Positions 9,713 through 17,117 of a stretch of 64,000 nucleotides of DNA are shown one piece after another. Each line of letters starts with the position of its first letter. Position 1 is the stretch's first letter. The position numbers and the translations under genes were made by a program. Below the pieces are notes generated by a model that did not search any database, had not been told where the DNA came from, and saw only the letters and a program-made list of their open reading frames with translations. Source of the stretch: Halobacillus sp. Marseille-Q1614 (GTDB lineage Bacteria > Bacillota > Bacilli > Bacillales > Halobacillaceae); contig NZ_CADDWH010000001.1 of assembly GCF_902809865.1 (NCBI RefSeq), positions 3,782,001-3,846,000 on the forward strand. Reading direction: 5' to 3'.

Positions 9713-9954
9713 AGTTTGTAGAAAAACCTCATGCTTTTGGACGACCGGCTTTTCTTTCAAAGGATCGATACTTCCTAAGGGCTTCGGGAAAGGGATCCTT
9801 TGAAGTAGGCGTAAGGTGAGCTTCCTGAAGGCTTAAGCCTTGTTGGGGCTTCGGATCATTCGTTTTTTAAGCAGGAGTCTCGTGTAGATAAGCTTCTCCT
9901 AACTAGATCTATCCTGATTTTTAGTGAGATGTTTATAAACTCCGTGTTATTCGA
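9713..9954. other. Structured intergenic gap
   Basis: I see no gene here. TTCAAAGGATC (9756-9766) and GATCCTTTGAA (9794-9804) form an 11-bp inverted repeat. AAGGCTTAAGCCTT (9828-9841) is a perfect 14-bp palindrome. These may be remnants of a repeat element or a terminator region for the convergent lipoprotein gene. Confidence 0.4.
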
Positions 9955-10362
9955 TTATTTTACTGCGTCGATGACTGGACTTTCAATAAGGGGAGTGCCA
10001 TCCTCATCAGTCCCTTGATAAGTGCCAAAAACTTCGACGATCTCGCCGGTTTGATAATCAGCATCTTTTGCCATACTTTCCACGGTATACGTTCCGTAGC
10101 CATCCTCTTCTTTCGTAGTTACGGTGAAAATGCTTGATTCAGTTCCCTCCTCCTCTGTGATCCCTCCTATAATAGATACTTTTTCACCAATTTCTACTTT
10201 CCCGGCATTTATAGCTGCGAAATCAATGGCTGTCGCTTCTTCTCTTAGTTTCTCATTCAATTCCTGCTGGGTAGGTTTTTCTTCAATCGTTTCATTTGCA
10301 CTTGTACTTTGTGAGCAGCCAATAAGTGTAGCTAATCCAACAATGATTAAGTATTTTTTCAT
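9955..10362 (-). CDS. Putative lipoprotein with OB-fold-like domain
   Basis: This is a 135-residue predicted lipoprotein. The N-terminus MKKYLIIVGLATLIGCSQS has a lipobox with Cys16. A polar linker follows, then a beta-rich segment (KVEIGEKVSIIGGI, TYTVESMAKD, EIVEVFGTYQG) resembling the tRNA_anti-like OB folds found in small Bacillus lipoproteins. I did not recognise a specific family. The start is the ATG at 10362, preceded by GGAGGGTCGAGGA; the frame extends 18 codons upstream without a ribosome site. It faces the epuA-like gene tail to tail. Confidence 0.7.
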   Translation of the reverse strand: MKKYLIIVGLATLIGCSQSTSANETIEEKPTQQELNEKLREEATAIDFAAINAGKVEIGEKVSIIGGITEEEGTESSIFTVTTKEEDGYGTYTVESMAKDADYQTGEIVEVFGTYQGTDEDGTPLIESPVIDAVK

Positions 10363-10572
10363 TCCTCGACCCTCCATGAAGTTCTTATAAGCCTTAATTC
10401 TATATTTTACATCCAATCCCTTTGAAAGAAATTGTCGGCAGCCGAATAAAGTTACGACACGTCTCGCTAAAAAACCGAGCCTGTGAGAGTAGGGGATAGA
10501 GGCAGGCCATTGTTATATTTCAATAACCATATTCATAAAGAATAAGAAGATAAAATATAAGGGGCTGGAGAA

Positions 10573-11277
10573 ATGAGTGTAAATTACAGAAGATGGTCAT
10601 CATATCCCTATCAAGGAGAGCAAGCCCCGCCTACAGCTTATCCTGCGCCAGCGTATTATCCGATGTTTTTTATGATTAGGCAGGAAAATGGATTCCTGGA
10701 TCCCTATGGAAAGCGTATTAATTGGCAAATTAAAAATCCTGCTGAGGTGAATTGGGGTACAGAGTTATCGATTGTCGAAAGAATATTATCCTCCCTGACA
10801 CCTCAAAATATCCAAATGGCACAATACTGGGGAAATTCTGAAGCTGCTCAGAATATGATTCCTATGATTTTCAATTTAGCCAAAAAATATAGGCTCGGTT
10901 CGCCATATACGGCTAGAATTCTTGGATATTTTAACGCTGCAGTGAATGATGCCTTTGTGGTGTCGTGGTATTTTAAATACCTTTGGGATGTGGCACGTCC
11001 TAATCAATATGACAGAAACCTGCCTCCCGTTCTGCCTACCCCGCGTTTTCCTTCCTATCCTTCCGCACATGCCGCTGTAGCAGGGTGTGCAGAATCCGTA
11101 TTGACTTATTTCTTTCCACCCGAAGCCGCAGGAATAAAAAAGGTAATGGAAGAGTGCGCCAAATCCCGTTTGTATGCGGGCGTCCATTTTAAAGTGGATA
11201 ATGATGAAGGGTTGAGATTAGGCAGGCAAATTGGAGATATAGTTGTAAGCGTTTTGGAAAACCAAAAACCTGAATAG
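10573..11277 (+). CDS. PAP2 / vanadium haloperoxidase-like protein
   Basis: This 234-residue protein carries the three-part phosphate/vanadate-binding signature of the PAP2-haloperoxidase superfamily. Motif 1 is KYLWDVARP (about residues 135-143), motif 2 is PSYPSAHAA, and motif 3 is SRLYAGVHFKVDNDEG. Bacillus homologues are usually called vanadium-dependent haloperoxidases, but phosphatase activity cannot be excluded from sequence. There is no clear signal peptide; the first 25 residues are Pro/Tyr rich (YPYQGEQAPPTAYPAPAYYP). It appears monocistronic. Confidence 0.8.
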   Translation: MSVNYRRWSSYPYQGEQAPPTAYPAPAYYPMFFMIRQENGFLDPYGKRINWQIKNPAEVNWGTELSIVERILSSLTPQNIQMAQYWGNSEAAQNMIPMIFNLAKKYRLGSPYTARILGYFNAAVNDAFVVSWYFKYLWDVARPNQYDRNLPPVLPTPRFPSYPSAHAAVAGCAESVLTYFFPPEAAGIKKVMEECAKSRLYAGVHFKVDNDEGLRLGRQIGDIVVSVLENQKPE

Positions 11278-11382
11278 GTATACGGCTGAATTAAGCGGAA
11301 AATCGGGCCGGCCCTAAGGTTTCTTATCCCTTATTTTGTGGAATTACCTCAGTATTAGAAAAAACAGGGGGGAGGGAAGCCT

Positions 11383-12693
11383 GTGAGAACCGAGGTGTTT
11401 ATTGCCGGGGGAGGAGTCGGCGGCCTCGCCTTAGCCGCAAAGCTGGCCAGCCGCGGTGTCCACGTGACCATCGCTGAACAGCTAAAATCAAAGTCGCGCG
11501 CGTATAAAGGCGAACTTTTGCAGCCAAAGACACTCGAAATCCTCCATCGTCTCGGTGTGCTTGATGAAATCGAAGCAAGCGGCCATGTCATCGATCAGCT
11601 TCGCTTTCAGGAAATAAAGCGCTGTCCCGGGCGAGAGCCGGAGAACATCCAGCTGACCGAGCTGAATTACAGCCGCGTCGCCAGCCGCTATGACCATGCA
11701 CTCATGGTTCCTCATGAAACAACGAAGGACATCCTGCGTGAAAAAGCTCAAAACTACGAAAAGTATTTTCATTACTTACCAGGCGCCAGGTTTCTAGGTT
11801 TTGAAAATGGCCGCGCCAAAGTCAGGCAGAAAAAAGAAACCATTCACATCGAAGCCGATATTTATGTCGGAGCGGAAGGGCGCTCGTCCCCAACGAGAGA
11901 CGCGATGAACGTCAGGATGAAGCGCAAGGAATACAACCATCACTTTTTAACCGTAACGATTCCAAGGCCGGAGACTTTTACAAAAGGGAAAATCATTACG
12001 ACGACAAGCTGCTTTCTCGGACTATTTCCATTACCCGACAACGAAGTACGTACCGTCTATCTCATTAAAGCCGGCGAGTTTAAAAAAATTAAGCAAAAGG
12101 GTCTCGACTATGTCTATAAGGCCTATGGAGACCTGGAACCTGAGCTTGCCGAGACGGTCCAAGCGATCACTGACTGGAAAGACATCCAGCTGATGATTCC
12201 CCACACGTACCACGTCGACCGCTATGTATCAGGCAACCTTACCTTAGTGGGAGACGCCGCACATACCGTTCACCCGATGGCCGGGGAAGGGATGAACTTG
12301 GCGATTCAGGATGCCGATGTGCTCGGTGAACTGCTTGCCTGGTGTAAGGAAGAAGGTAAGTCGTATCACGAGCACCTTCATTATTATGAAGACGTTCGAA
12401 AGCCGCGCGTCTCGTTTTTATTAGCATTAAGCCATATGTCCGCACTCGTCTATTCTTTTTCAAACCCATGGTGGAGGAAGCTGAGAATGCGGGCGGTCCA
12501 GCGCATCTATGACGACGATCAGCTGCACGTAAAGCAGATGCTGAATATCTCAGGGCTTGGGCGCTGGAATTTTTCCCTGCTCGACCGTGCGATTCAGGGA
12601 AGCATGCTGCCGGTGAGGAGAAAGAGAATCTCTGATCAAAAGCAGCAGGACAAGTTATTCAGTGAACAGGAAGACTATCCATGGAAATTTTAA
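11383..12693 (+). CDS. FAD-dependent monooxygenase
   Basis: This 436-residue flavoprotein belongs to the aromatic hydroxylase (UbiH/PHBH-like) group. The dinucleotide fold GGGVGGLALAAKLASRGV lies at residues 9-26. The second FAD motif, GDAAHTVHPMAGEGMNLA, lies near residue 290. The start codon is GTG after GGGGGGAGGGA. Enzymes of this group hydroxylate or epoxidise aromatic, quinone or isoprenoid substrates using NAD(P)H and oxygen; the substrate here is unknown. A methyltransferase gene begins 18 bases downstream, suggesting a two-step hydroxylation plus methylation. Confidence 0.85.
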   Translation: MRTEVFIAGGGVGGLALAAKLASRGVHVTIAEQLKSKSRAYKGELLQPKTLEILHRLGVLDEIEASGHVIDQLRFQEIKRCPGREPENIQLTELNYSRVASRYDHALMVPHETTKDILREKAQNYEKYFHYLPGARFLGFENGRAKVRQKKETIHIEADIYVGAEGRSSPTRDAMNVRMKRKEYNHHFLTVTIPRPETFTKGKIITTTSCFLGLFPLPDNEVRTVYLIKAGEFKKIKQKGLDYVYKAYGDLEPELAETVQAITDWKDIQLMIPHTYHVDRYVSGNLTLVGDAAHTVHPMAGEGMNLAIQDADVLGELLAWCKEEGKSYHEHLHYYEDVRKPRVSFLLALSHMSALVYSFSNPWWRKLRMRAVQRIYDDDQLHVKQMLNISGLGRWNFSLLDRAIQGSMLPVRRKRISDQKQQDKLFSEQEDYPWKF

Positions 12694-12711
12694 AAACAAA
12701 GGAGTCATCAT

Positions 12712-13785
12712 ATGAATGAATGGATCCACGCCATGCAGGCCCGCAAATGGATGAAGAAAAACGAATCCTTTCTGCCGGTCTGGCATGCTTATGTAGGAGC
12801 AGAACTCAACTTATTCCACCATTTTAAGAAATCCCGCACTGTCGAAGATGTCAGTGAAGAAACCGGCTACCCGGTTGATTTACTTGCCTCCTGGACGAAT
12901 GTCGGAGTTGCGGTCAAGCACTTAAAGCGCCGCCCGAACCAGACGTTTAGGACTTCGAAAAAACGCTGCGCCTCACTCGTTGGCAGAAACGCTTCACCCG
13001 GAGTAAAAGCTCTCTTAAAAGAGATCATGGAGCTGCATATGCCGACACTTTTAAACTATCCCAAATACATGAGATCACAAAAGCGCGCCCGCTTTGACCA
13101 TGAGCGCCACGGCGGCATTGTAGCAGAAACGTCCGCACTCCTCGAACATTTTGCGATTAAGAAGATTAAGAAAATGATCGGTGACCGCAAAGTCACTCGG
13201 ATTGTCGATTTAGGCTGCGGTCACGGCGGTTACTTACGAAAACTGGCCGACGACCATTCGGAAGTTGAAATGATCGGAGTCGATATTAACGAGGTTGTGA
13301 TTGAAGAGGCACGTGATAAATCCCGGGGTTATGATCATGTCCATTTTGAAGTGGGAGACATTCATTCGTGGACGCCTGATGAAGGAAAAGCGGACGTCAT
13401 TTTGCTGCACAATATTTTTCACTATGTTCATCCTGATTCACGTCAGATACTGCTCGATCACTTAAACAGCTATCTATCAAAAGACGGCCTGATTTCTGTG
13501 ATTACACCAATCAGCGAAACTGAACACGGTGAAGCTTTCTCTTCTGCGTTTAACAGCTTTTTCGTCGCTCATTCGAACTTATTCGCGCTTCCGACAAAAA
13601 ATCAGCTGCGGCAGATAACGTCCGACTGCCAGTTTGAGCTGTTTGACTTAGATCCGATTATTAAAGAAGGCTCGTGGTTTACGTTCTGGCTGAGTCCTGG
13701 AATTACGCTTCACGATCTCAGGCAGACACAGCTCGCCGGAAGCACCGAGCAGACGCTGGCGAAACAGCAGCAGATGTCTTCTTAG
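12712..13785 (+). CDS. SAM-dependent methyltransferase
   Basis: This 357-residue class I methyltransferase has motif I as IVDLGCGHGGYLRKL at about residues 164-178 and an acidic motif II (IGVDIN). DVILLHNIFHYV is the motif IV region. The N-terminal 120 residues form a helical, winged-helix-like dimerisation domain (TVEDVSEETGYPVDLL), the build of O-methyltransferases acting on phenolic or quinone compounds. AAGGAGTC precedes the ATG. The 18-base gap to the monooxygenase indicates an operon. The C-terminus is unusually Gln/Ser rich. The substrate is not inferable. Confidence 0.82.
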   Translation: MNEWIHAMQARKWMKKNESFLPVWHAYVGAELNLFHHFKKSRTVEDVSEETGYPVDLLASWTNVGVAVKHLKRRPNQTFRTSKKRCASLVGRNASPGVKALLKEIMELHMPTLLNYPKYMRSQKRARFDHERHGGIVAETSALLEHFAIKKIKKMIGDRKVTRIVDLGCGHGGYLRKLADDHSEVEMIGVDINEVVIEEARDKSRGYDHVHFEVGDIHSWTPDEGKADVILLHNIFHYVHPDSRQILLDHLNSYLSKDGLISVITPISETEHGEAFSSAFNSFFVAHSNLFALPTKNQLRQITSDCQFELFDLDPIIKEGSWFTFWLSPGITLHDLRQTQLAGSTEQTLAKQQQMSS

Positions 13786-13878
13786 CTGTATTGTTGATTT
13801 TTTCGGGAACATCGCTTGCTTTCCGCTTGCGAACCGCCAAAGAAAATATCAAGCAGGTAATCAAATAAACGACAAATT

Positions 13879-13918
13879 AAATAAACCGTAGCGCCTGTTT
13901 TGCCGCTACGGTTTATTT
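13879..13918. terminator. Bidirectional terminator
   Basis: AAATAAACCGTAGCG (13879-13893) pairs perfectly with CGCTACGGTTTATTT (13904-13918). The right arm overlaps the stop codon of the minus-strand membrane-protein gene. It can serve both that gene and the methyltransferase operon. Confidence 0.8.
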
Positions 13919-14052
13919 CTGCCACGAACAACTTTCATAATGATCACAATCGCTGCGACAATAAGCAGTAAATTAATAAAACCGCCCGCTATGTCGAGCA
14001 CAAGACCTAACAGCCAGATCACAAGGATGATGGCAACAATAGTCCAAAGCAT
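13906..14052 (-). CDS. Lmo0937-family small membrane protein
   Basis: This 48-residue protein begins [20 protein letters not shown] and continues [20 protein letters not shown], two adjoining membrane helices with a basic end. It matches the Lmo0937/DUF5670 family of tiny stress-associated membrane proteins in Firmicutes. The function is unknown. AAAGGAGGACC lies 5-7 bases before the ATG, a strong ribosome site. The gene is divergent from fabZ. Confidence 0.85.
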   Translation of the reverse strand: MLWTIVAIILVIWLLGLVLDIAGGFINLLLIVAAIVIIMKVVRGRNKP

Positions 14053-14141
14053 GGATGGTCCTCCTTTTCTTAGAAAAAATTCGTTCTTTAACTCCTTTTC
14101 CTAAAACGAACGAGTCGAAACCTTCCGCTTGCGAAAAAACT

Positions 14142-14170
14142 TTGTCCTTTCGGAAGGCTGCCTTTATAAT
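14142..14170 (+). promoter_or_regulatory. Sigma-A promoter of fabZ
   Basis: TTGTCC (14142-14147) and TATAAT (14165-14170) are separated by 17 bases. CCTTCCG (14121-14127) and CGGAAGG (14151-14157) form an inverted repeat that brackets the -35 box and could be an operator. Confidence 0.7.
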
Positions 14171-14201
14171 AGGAGTAGTTTGTACGGAAAGGAGCTTTTT
14201 T

Positions 14202-14624
14202 ATGCTGGACATTCAACAAATTAAAGAAATCATCCCCCACCGCTATCCCTTCTTGCTGATCGACCAGGTCGAAGAAATCGAAGAAGGAAAGCGCGCGGTC
14301 GGGTACAAAAACGTAACGATGAATGAGCCGTTCTTCCAGGGACACTTCCCGGATTACCCGGTAATGCCCGGTGTTCTTATTACAGAAGCCCTTGCGCAAA
14401 TGGGGGCTGTTGCGATGCTTAAGAAAGAAGAAAACCAGGGCAAGCTTGCCTTTTTCACAGGAATTGACAAGTGCCGCTTTAAGCGCCAGGTTAAGCCCGG
14501 TGATCGGCTGAAGCTTGAAGTCGAAATCATCCGTTTAAAAGGACCAATCGGCAAAGGAAAAGCCACCGCTACAGTTGACGGGGAAGTCGCGTGTGAAGCT
14601 GAAATCATGTTCGCGTTAAAATAA
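14202..14624 (+). CDS. fabZ: (3R)-hydroxyacyl-ACP dehydratase
   Basis: FabZ dehydrates beta-hydroxyacyl-ACP to trans-2-enoyl-ACP in type II fatty acid synthesis. The 140-residue hot-dog protein has the family opening [17 protein letters not shown] and the catalytic pair His48 ([11 protein letters not shown]) and Glu62 ([10 protein letters not shown]). The ATG at 14202 follows AAAGGAG; the frame is open upstream without a ribosome site. It follows the former flhO-flhP-epuA block, as ywpB/fabZ does in B. subtilis, but here with about 4.5 kb of extra genes inserted between. Confidence 0.96.
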   Translation: MLDIQQIKEIIPHRYPFLLIDQVEEIEEGKRAVGYKNVTMNEPFFQGHFPDYPVMPGVLITEALAQMGAVAMLKKEENQGKLAFFTGIDKCRFKRQVKPGDRLKLEVEIIRLKGPIGKGKATATVDGEVACEAEIMFALK

Positions 14625-14633
14625 CAGGGAGAA

Positions 14634-14661
14634 GCCGCCTTCGTCGAAGGGCGGTTTTTTT
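14634..14661 (+). terminator. Intrinsic terminator after fabZ
   Basis: GCCGCC and GGGCGGT pair with a short TTC/GAA extension and are followed by seven T, ten bases after the fabZ stop. Confidence 0.85.
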
Positions 14662-14741
14662 GATGATTTTTTTGCATAACTCCTCCAATTACTGGACAAA
14701 CTAGCAACCGTAAACATTCAAACACAAGGAGGAAGACTGCA

Positions 14742-15014
14742 ATGAAAAATGCTTTACTTAAACTACTTATCGCTATGTGTGCCATCTCACTTCTAGGAGC
14801 TTGTGCAACTGAAGAAGAGCCGGCGCAGGAAGGCGAAGACAACCAAACAGAAGATCAAATGCAGCAGGAAGATGAAGGTAACGGCAACGAGGAAAAAGAT
14901 CAAATGGATGAAGATATGGGAGAAGATGAGCAAGAAGAAGCAGACGAAGATAACATGGATGATAACACGAACGAAGATACAATGGACGGAGAAAACGAAA
15001 ATAACGAGCAATAA
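14742..15014 (+). CDS. Highly acidic small lipoprotein
   Basis: This 90-residue predicted lipoprotein begins MKNALLKLLIAMCAISLLGAC, with a lipobox at Cys21. The mature part is almost entirely Glu, Asp, Asn, Gln and Met, with no hydrophobic core. It is probably disordered, and its role is unknown. AAGGAGGA precedes the ATG. Similar acid-rich lipoproteins are common in halophilic Bacillaceae. A terminator follows directly. Confidence 0.75.
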   Translation: MKNALLKLLIAMCAISLLGACATEEEPAQEGEDNQTEDQMQQEDEGNGNEEKDQMDEDMGEDEQEEADEDNMDDNTNEDTMDGENENNEQ

Positions 15015-15023
15015 AAGTTATAA

Positions 15024-15058
15024 AAAAAGCCGCCTTCACTTACCGAAGCGGCTTTTTC
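15024..15058. terminator. Bidirectional terminator
   Basis: AAAAAGCCGC (15024-15033) pairs with GCGGCTTTTT (15048-15057), with A-rich and T-rich flanks on either side. It can stop transcription from both directions. Confidence 0.85.
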
Positions 15059-15176
15059 CTTTTTTCGCTGACATCTGGATAAATCCCGCAGTCACGAGAA
15101 GCGGTAATCCTCCCATAATCAGAAGCGGAACACAGCCCGCCTGCCAAAAAGTGCAATCCTTCTTCTTTACATTCAC
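15036..15176 (-). CDS. Candidate 46-residue membrane protein
   Basis: This minus-strand frame encodes a basic start (VNVKKKDCTFWQAGC), one clear membrane helix (VPLLIMGGLPLLVTAGFIQM) and a basic tail (SAKKGKSRFGK). The topology is plausible and the stop falls inside the bidirectional terminator. The GTG start has no good ribosome site, however. An overlapping frame starting at ATG 15213, after AGGGGGTG, encodes a less protein-like sequence. One of the two may be real, or translation may be coupled. Confidence 0.35.
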   Translation of the reverse strand: MNVKKKDCTFWQAGCVPLLIMGGLPLLVTAGFIQMSAKKGKSRFGK

Positions 15177-15422
15177 CTGGCTTCAGCATCATCGAAGCTC
15201 CTGCAATATCCATACAAATCACCCCCTATCCCTAATACCATCGGCCGTATTTAATAAAATGTTAGAAAAATAAAAAGAAAATTTGGAAATCAACGGAAAA
15301 AACCGCCAGAACCCTTGTGATGAACCTATTTATTCCGATAGAATATAAATAACAGCCATTATATTTAAAAAATAGTTTTCCCTATCAGAAAGTGTGGAAT
15401 AGGGGAAGAGAGGTGATTTCCG

Positions 15423-16046
15423 ATGAAATACAGAACAGCTGCAGACTTAAAACAATTACTGTTTGATGAAGAAGAGAAAGTCGTCAACCAAATCCCACGG
15501 GAAAAAGTGGACGTGTACTCCTATCTCCACGAAAATTTTAAAAACACCTACGTCCCGGAGGACACCATTTATCAATTCATCTTTCGCTACTTCTTCAAAC
15601 TGGACAACCCAAGTCTGACGAACGAATTTGAAGAAGAATATTTTAAAATCATGGAAGAACAGCGCGGTCTGGAACGGCCAAGCATCGTACAAATCACGAA
15701 ACGCCTGTACGAAATTAAAAACCATAAGGGTAACCCAACGATGCAATTCCCACTCGCAGCGGCGATGCTGCACGCGATCAACCCTGGATTCCCATCCTAT
15801 GACAGCGACATCGCCAAAGCCTTTGACTTCTCGTCTACCTATCATTTGTCCGGATTTGATAAAAAGATGAAACGCTACATCGGACAATACCAGCACAGCT
15901 TTAAAACCTACAGAGAGCTAATCGAAGACGAAGCCGTAGGACCGCTGACCAATCACTTCAACGAAAAATTCCCAGACCATAGAGGACTTCCGGAAGTGAA
16001 AAAAATCGAGCTGATCGTCGGCCAGCTGGGCAGGAACCTTCAATAA
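15423..16046 (+). CDS. Conserved hypothetical protein, 207 residues
   Basis: I do not recognise this protein. It is soluble, largely helical and rich in charged and aromatic residues, for example YQFIFRYFFKLDNPSLTNEF and ITKRLYEIKNHKGNP. MLHAINPGFPSYDSDIAKAF in the middle resembles a DNA-glycosylase-like helical bundle, but I see no catalytic motif. There is no signal peptide or membrane segment. GAGGTGATTTCCG precedes the ATG. It stands alone between terminators. Confidence 0.7.
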   Translation: MKYRTAADLKQLLFDEEEKVVNQIPREKVDVYSYLHENFKNTYVPEDTIYQFIFRYFFKLDNPSLTNEFEEEYFKIMEEQRGLERPSIVQITKRLYEIKNHKGNPTMQFPLAAAMLHAINPGFPSYDSDIAKAFDFSSTYHLSGFDKKMKRYIGQYQHSFKTYRELIEDEAVGPLTNHFNEKFPDHRGLPEVKKIELIVGQLGRNLQ

Positions 16047-16060
16047 CTATTTCAATCTAC

Positions 16061-16091
16061 ATAACCGCCGGGGTTCCGGCGGTTATTTTTA
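16061..16091 (+). terminator. Intrinsic terminator
   Basis: ATAACCGCCGG (16061-16071) pairs with CCGGCGGTTAT (16076-16086) and is followed by TTTTT. It lies 14 bases after the upstream hypothetical gene. Confidence 0.9.
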
Positions 16092-16116
16092 TGAGAGGGA
16101 AGGGAAGAGGAGTTTT

Positions 16117-16200
16117 TTTCTTTTTTCTCTGTGTACCTGGTACCGGAAATAAGAGAACCGGTACCAGGTACTACACCTCTCCCCATCGGTACCAGGTACC
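16117..16200. repeat. 28-bp-period palindrome array 3, upstream of RAYT
   Basis: The leader TTTCTTTTTTCTCTG (16117-16131) is followed by three palindromes starting at 16132, 16160 and 16188, exactly 28 bp apart. The first begins with T instead of G, and the second ends in T instead of C. Spacers are 15 bases. The array ends about 60 bases before the transposase start codon. Confidence 0.95.
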
Positions 16201-16263
16201 ACCAAAAGTACAACCAATAATCGGTTTATAGTATAATGGTGGAAAACTTATTGGAGGTGCTAT

Positions 16264-16806
16264 ATGCCAAGAGGTAAACGAATCTGGTATCCGGGCGCGA
16301 TGTACCACATCACCGCAAGAGGAAATCGAAAGGAAAATATCTTCTTAAGCGACTATGACCGAATGAAGTATCTGGCTACCATTCAAAAAGTAAAAACTAA
16401 GTTTCGCTTTAATCTTCACGCCTACTGTTTAATGAGCAACCACATCCACTTATTGATTGAAACCACTCAGTTTCCCCCAGGAAAAATCCTTCATCTGCTT
16501 CACCTCAACTACTCTAAATACTTCAATAAGAAATACGATCATGTCGGCCATTTATTCCAAGGCAGGTACTGGGATAAGCTAATCATGAATCGCTATTACT
16601 TCACGAAAGCCTGCAGTTACATCCATCTGAACCCCTCAACCGCAAACCTTCTTGATGAAGAAAACAGTCCGCTCTGGTCTTCCCACTATTACTATGCCAA
16701 CAACGAATCCGACCCCTTAATCACAAAAGAACTGCTTCTCGCCTACATTGACGCCCTCTCCTATGACGAATGGTACAAACTTCAGCAATTTGAAAACAAA
16801 AAGTGA
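16264..16806 (+). CDS. REP-associated tyrosine transposase (RAYT)
   Basis: This 180-residue protein belongs to the Y1_Tnp/RAYT group, single-copy transposase relatives that act on REP palindromes. It shows the N-terminal RIWYPGAMYHITARGNRKEN and the metal-binding HIH pair at residues 60-62 (LMSNHIHLLIE). The tyrosine helix is LNYSKYFNKKYDHVGHLFQG, with Tyr83 or Tyr86 as the likely nucleophile. CSYIHLNPSTANL follows. It appears complete. TTGGAGGTG precedes the ATG and TATAAT lies at 16232-16237. Palindrome arrays lie directly on both sides, the arrangement expected if these arrays are its substrate. Confidence 0.9.
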   Translation: MPRGKRIWYPGAMYHITARGNRKENIFLSDYDRMKYLATIQKVKTKFRFNLHAYCLMSNHIHLLIETTQFPPGKILHLLHLNYSKYFNKKYDHVGHLFQGRYWDKLIMNRYYFTKACSYIHLNPSTANLLDEENSPLWSSHYYYANNESDPLITKELLLAYIDALSYDEWYKLQQFENKK

Positions 16807-16831
16807 AGCCTCATATTCCATTTTCTGTTTT

Positions 16832-16943
16832 TTTCTTTTTTCTCTGTGTACCAGGTACCGAAAGTGTCCCTCTTGGTACCAGGTACACAGTAGAGAGGTG
16901 TCGGTACCAGGTACGCCGAAAAGAAAAACCGGTACCTGGTACC
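16832..16943. repeat. 28-bp-period palindrome array 4, downstream of RAYT
   Basis: The leader TTTCTTTTTTCTCTG (16832-16846) is followed by four palindromes starting at 16847, 16875, 16903 and 16931, all 28 bp apart. Central bases are A, A, A, T. The array starts 26 bases after the transposase stop, in the same orientation as array 3. Confidence 0.95.
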
Positions 16944-17117
16944 CACCATCAGCACCGGTGTAACGATTTTCACCCACCATACAACTGTCACATCCGCCCC
17001 TGTCGAAACCTTGCATACCCCCTCGAATTTTAGTAACATTATCCATATCTATGACCACCCAGTCACCATCAGTCGCACACCATTTTGCCACATATACATA
17101 GGAGAGGAAGACAACTC

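Noticed and set aside
16717-17091. Minus-strand frame starting MAKWCATDGDWVVIDMDNV
   Set aside because: The first 50 codons look protein-like, but there is no ribosome site, and the rest runs through array 4 and the transposase gene in antisense.
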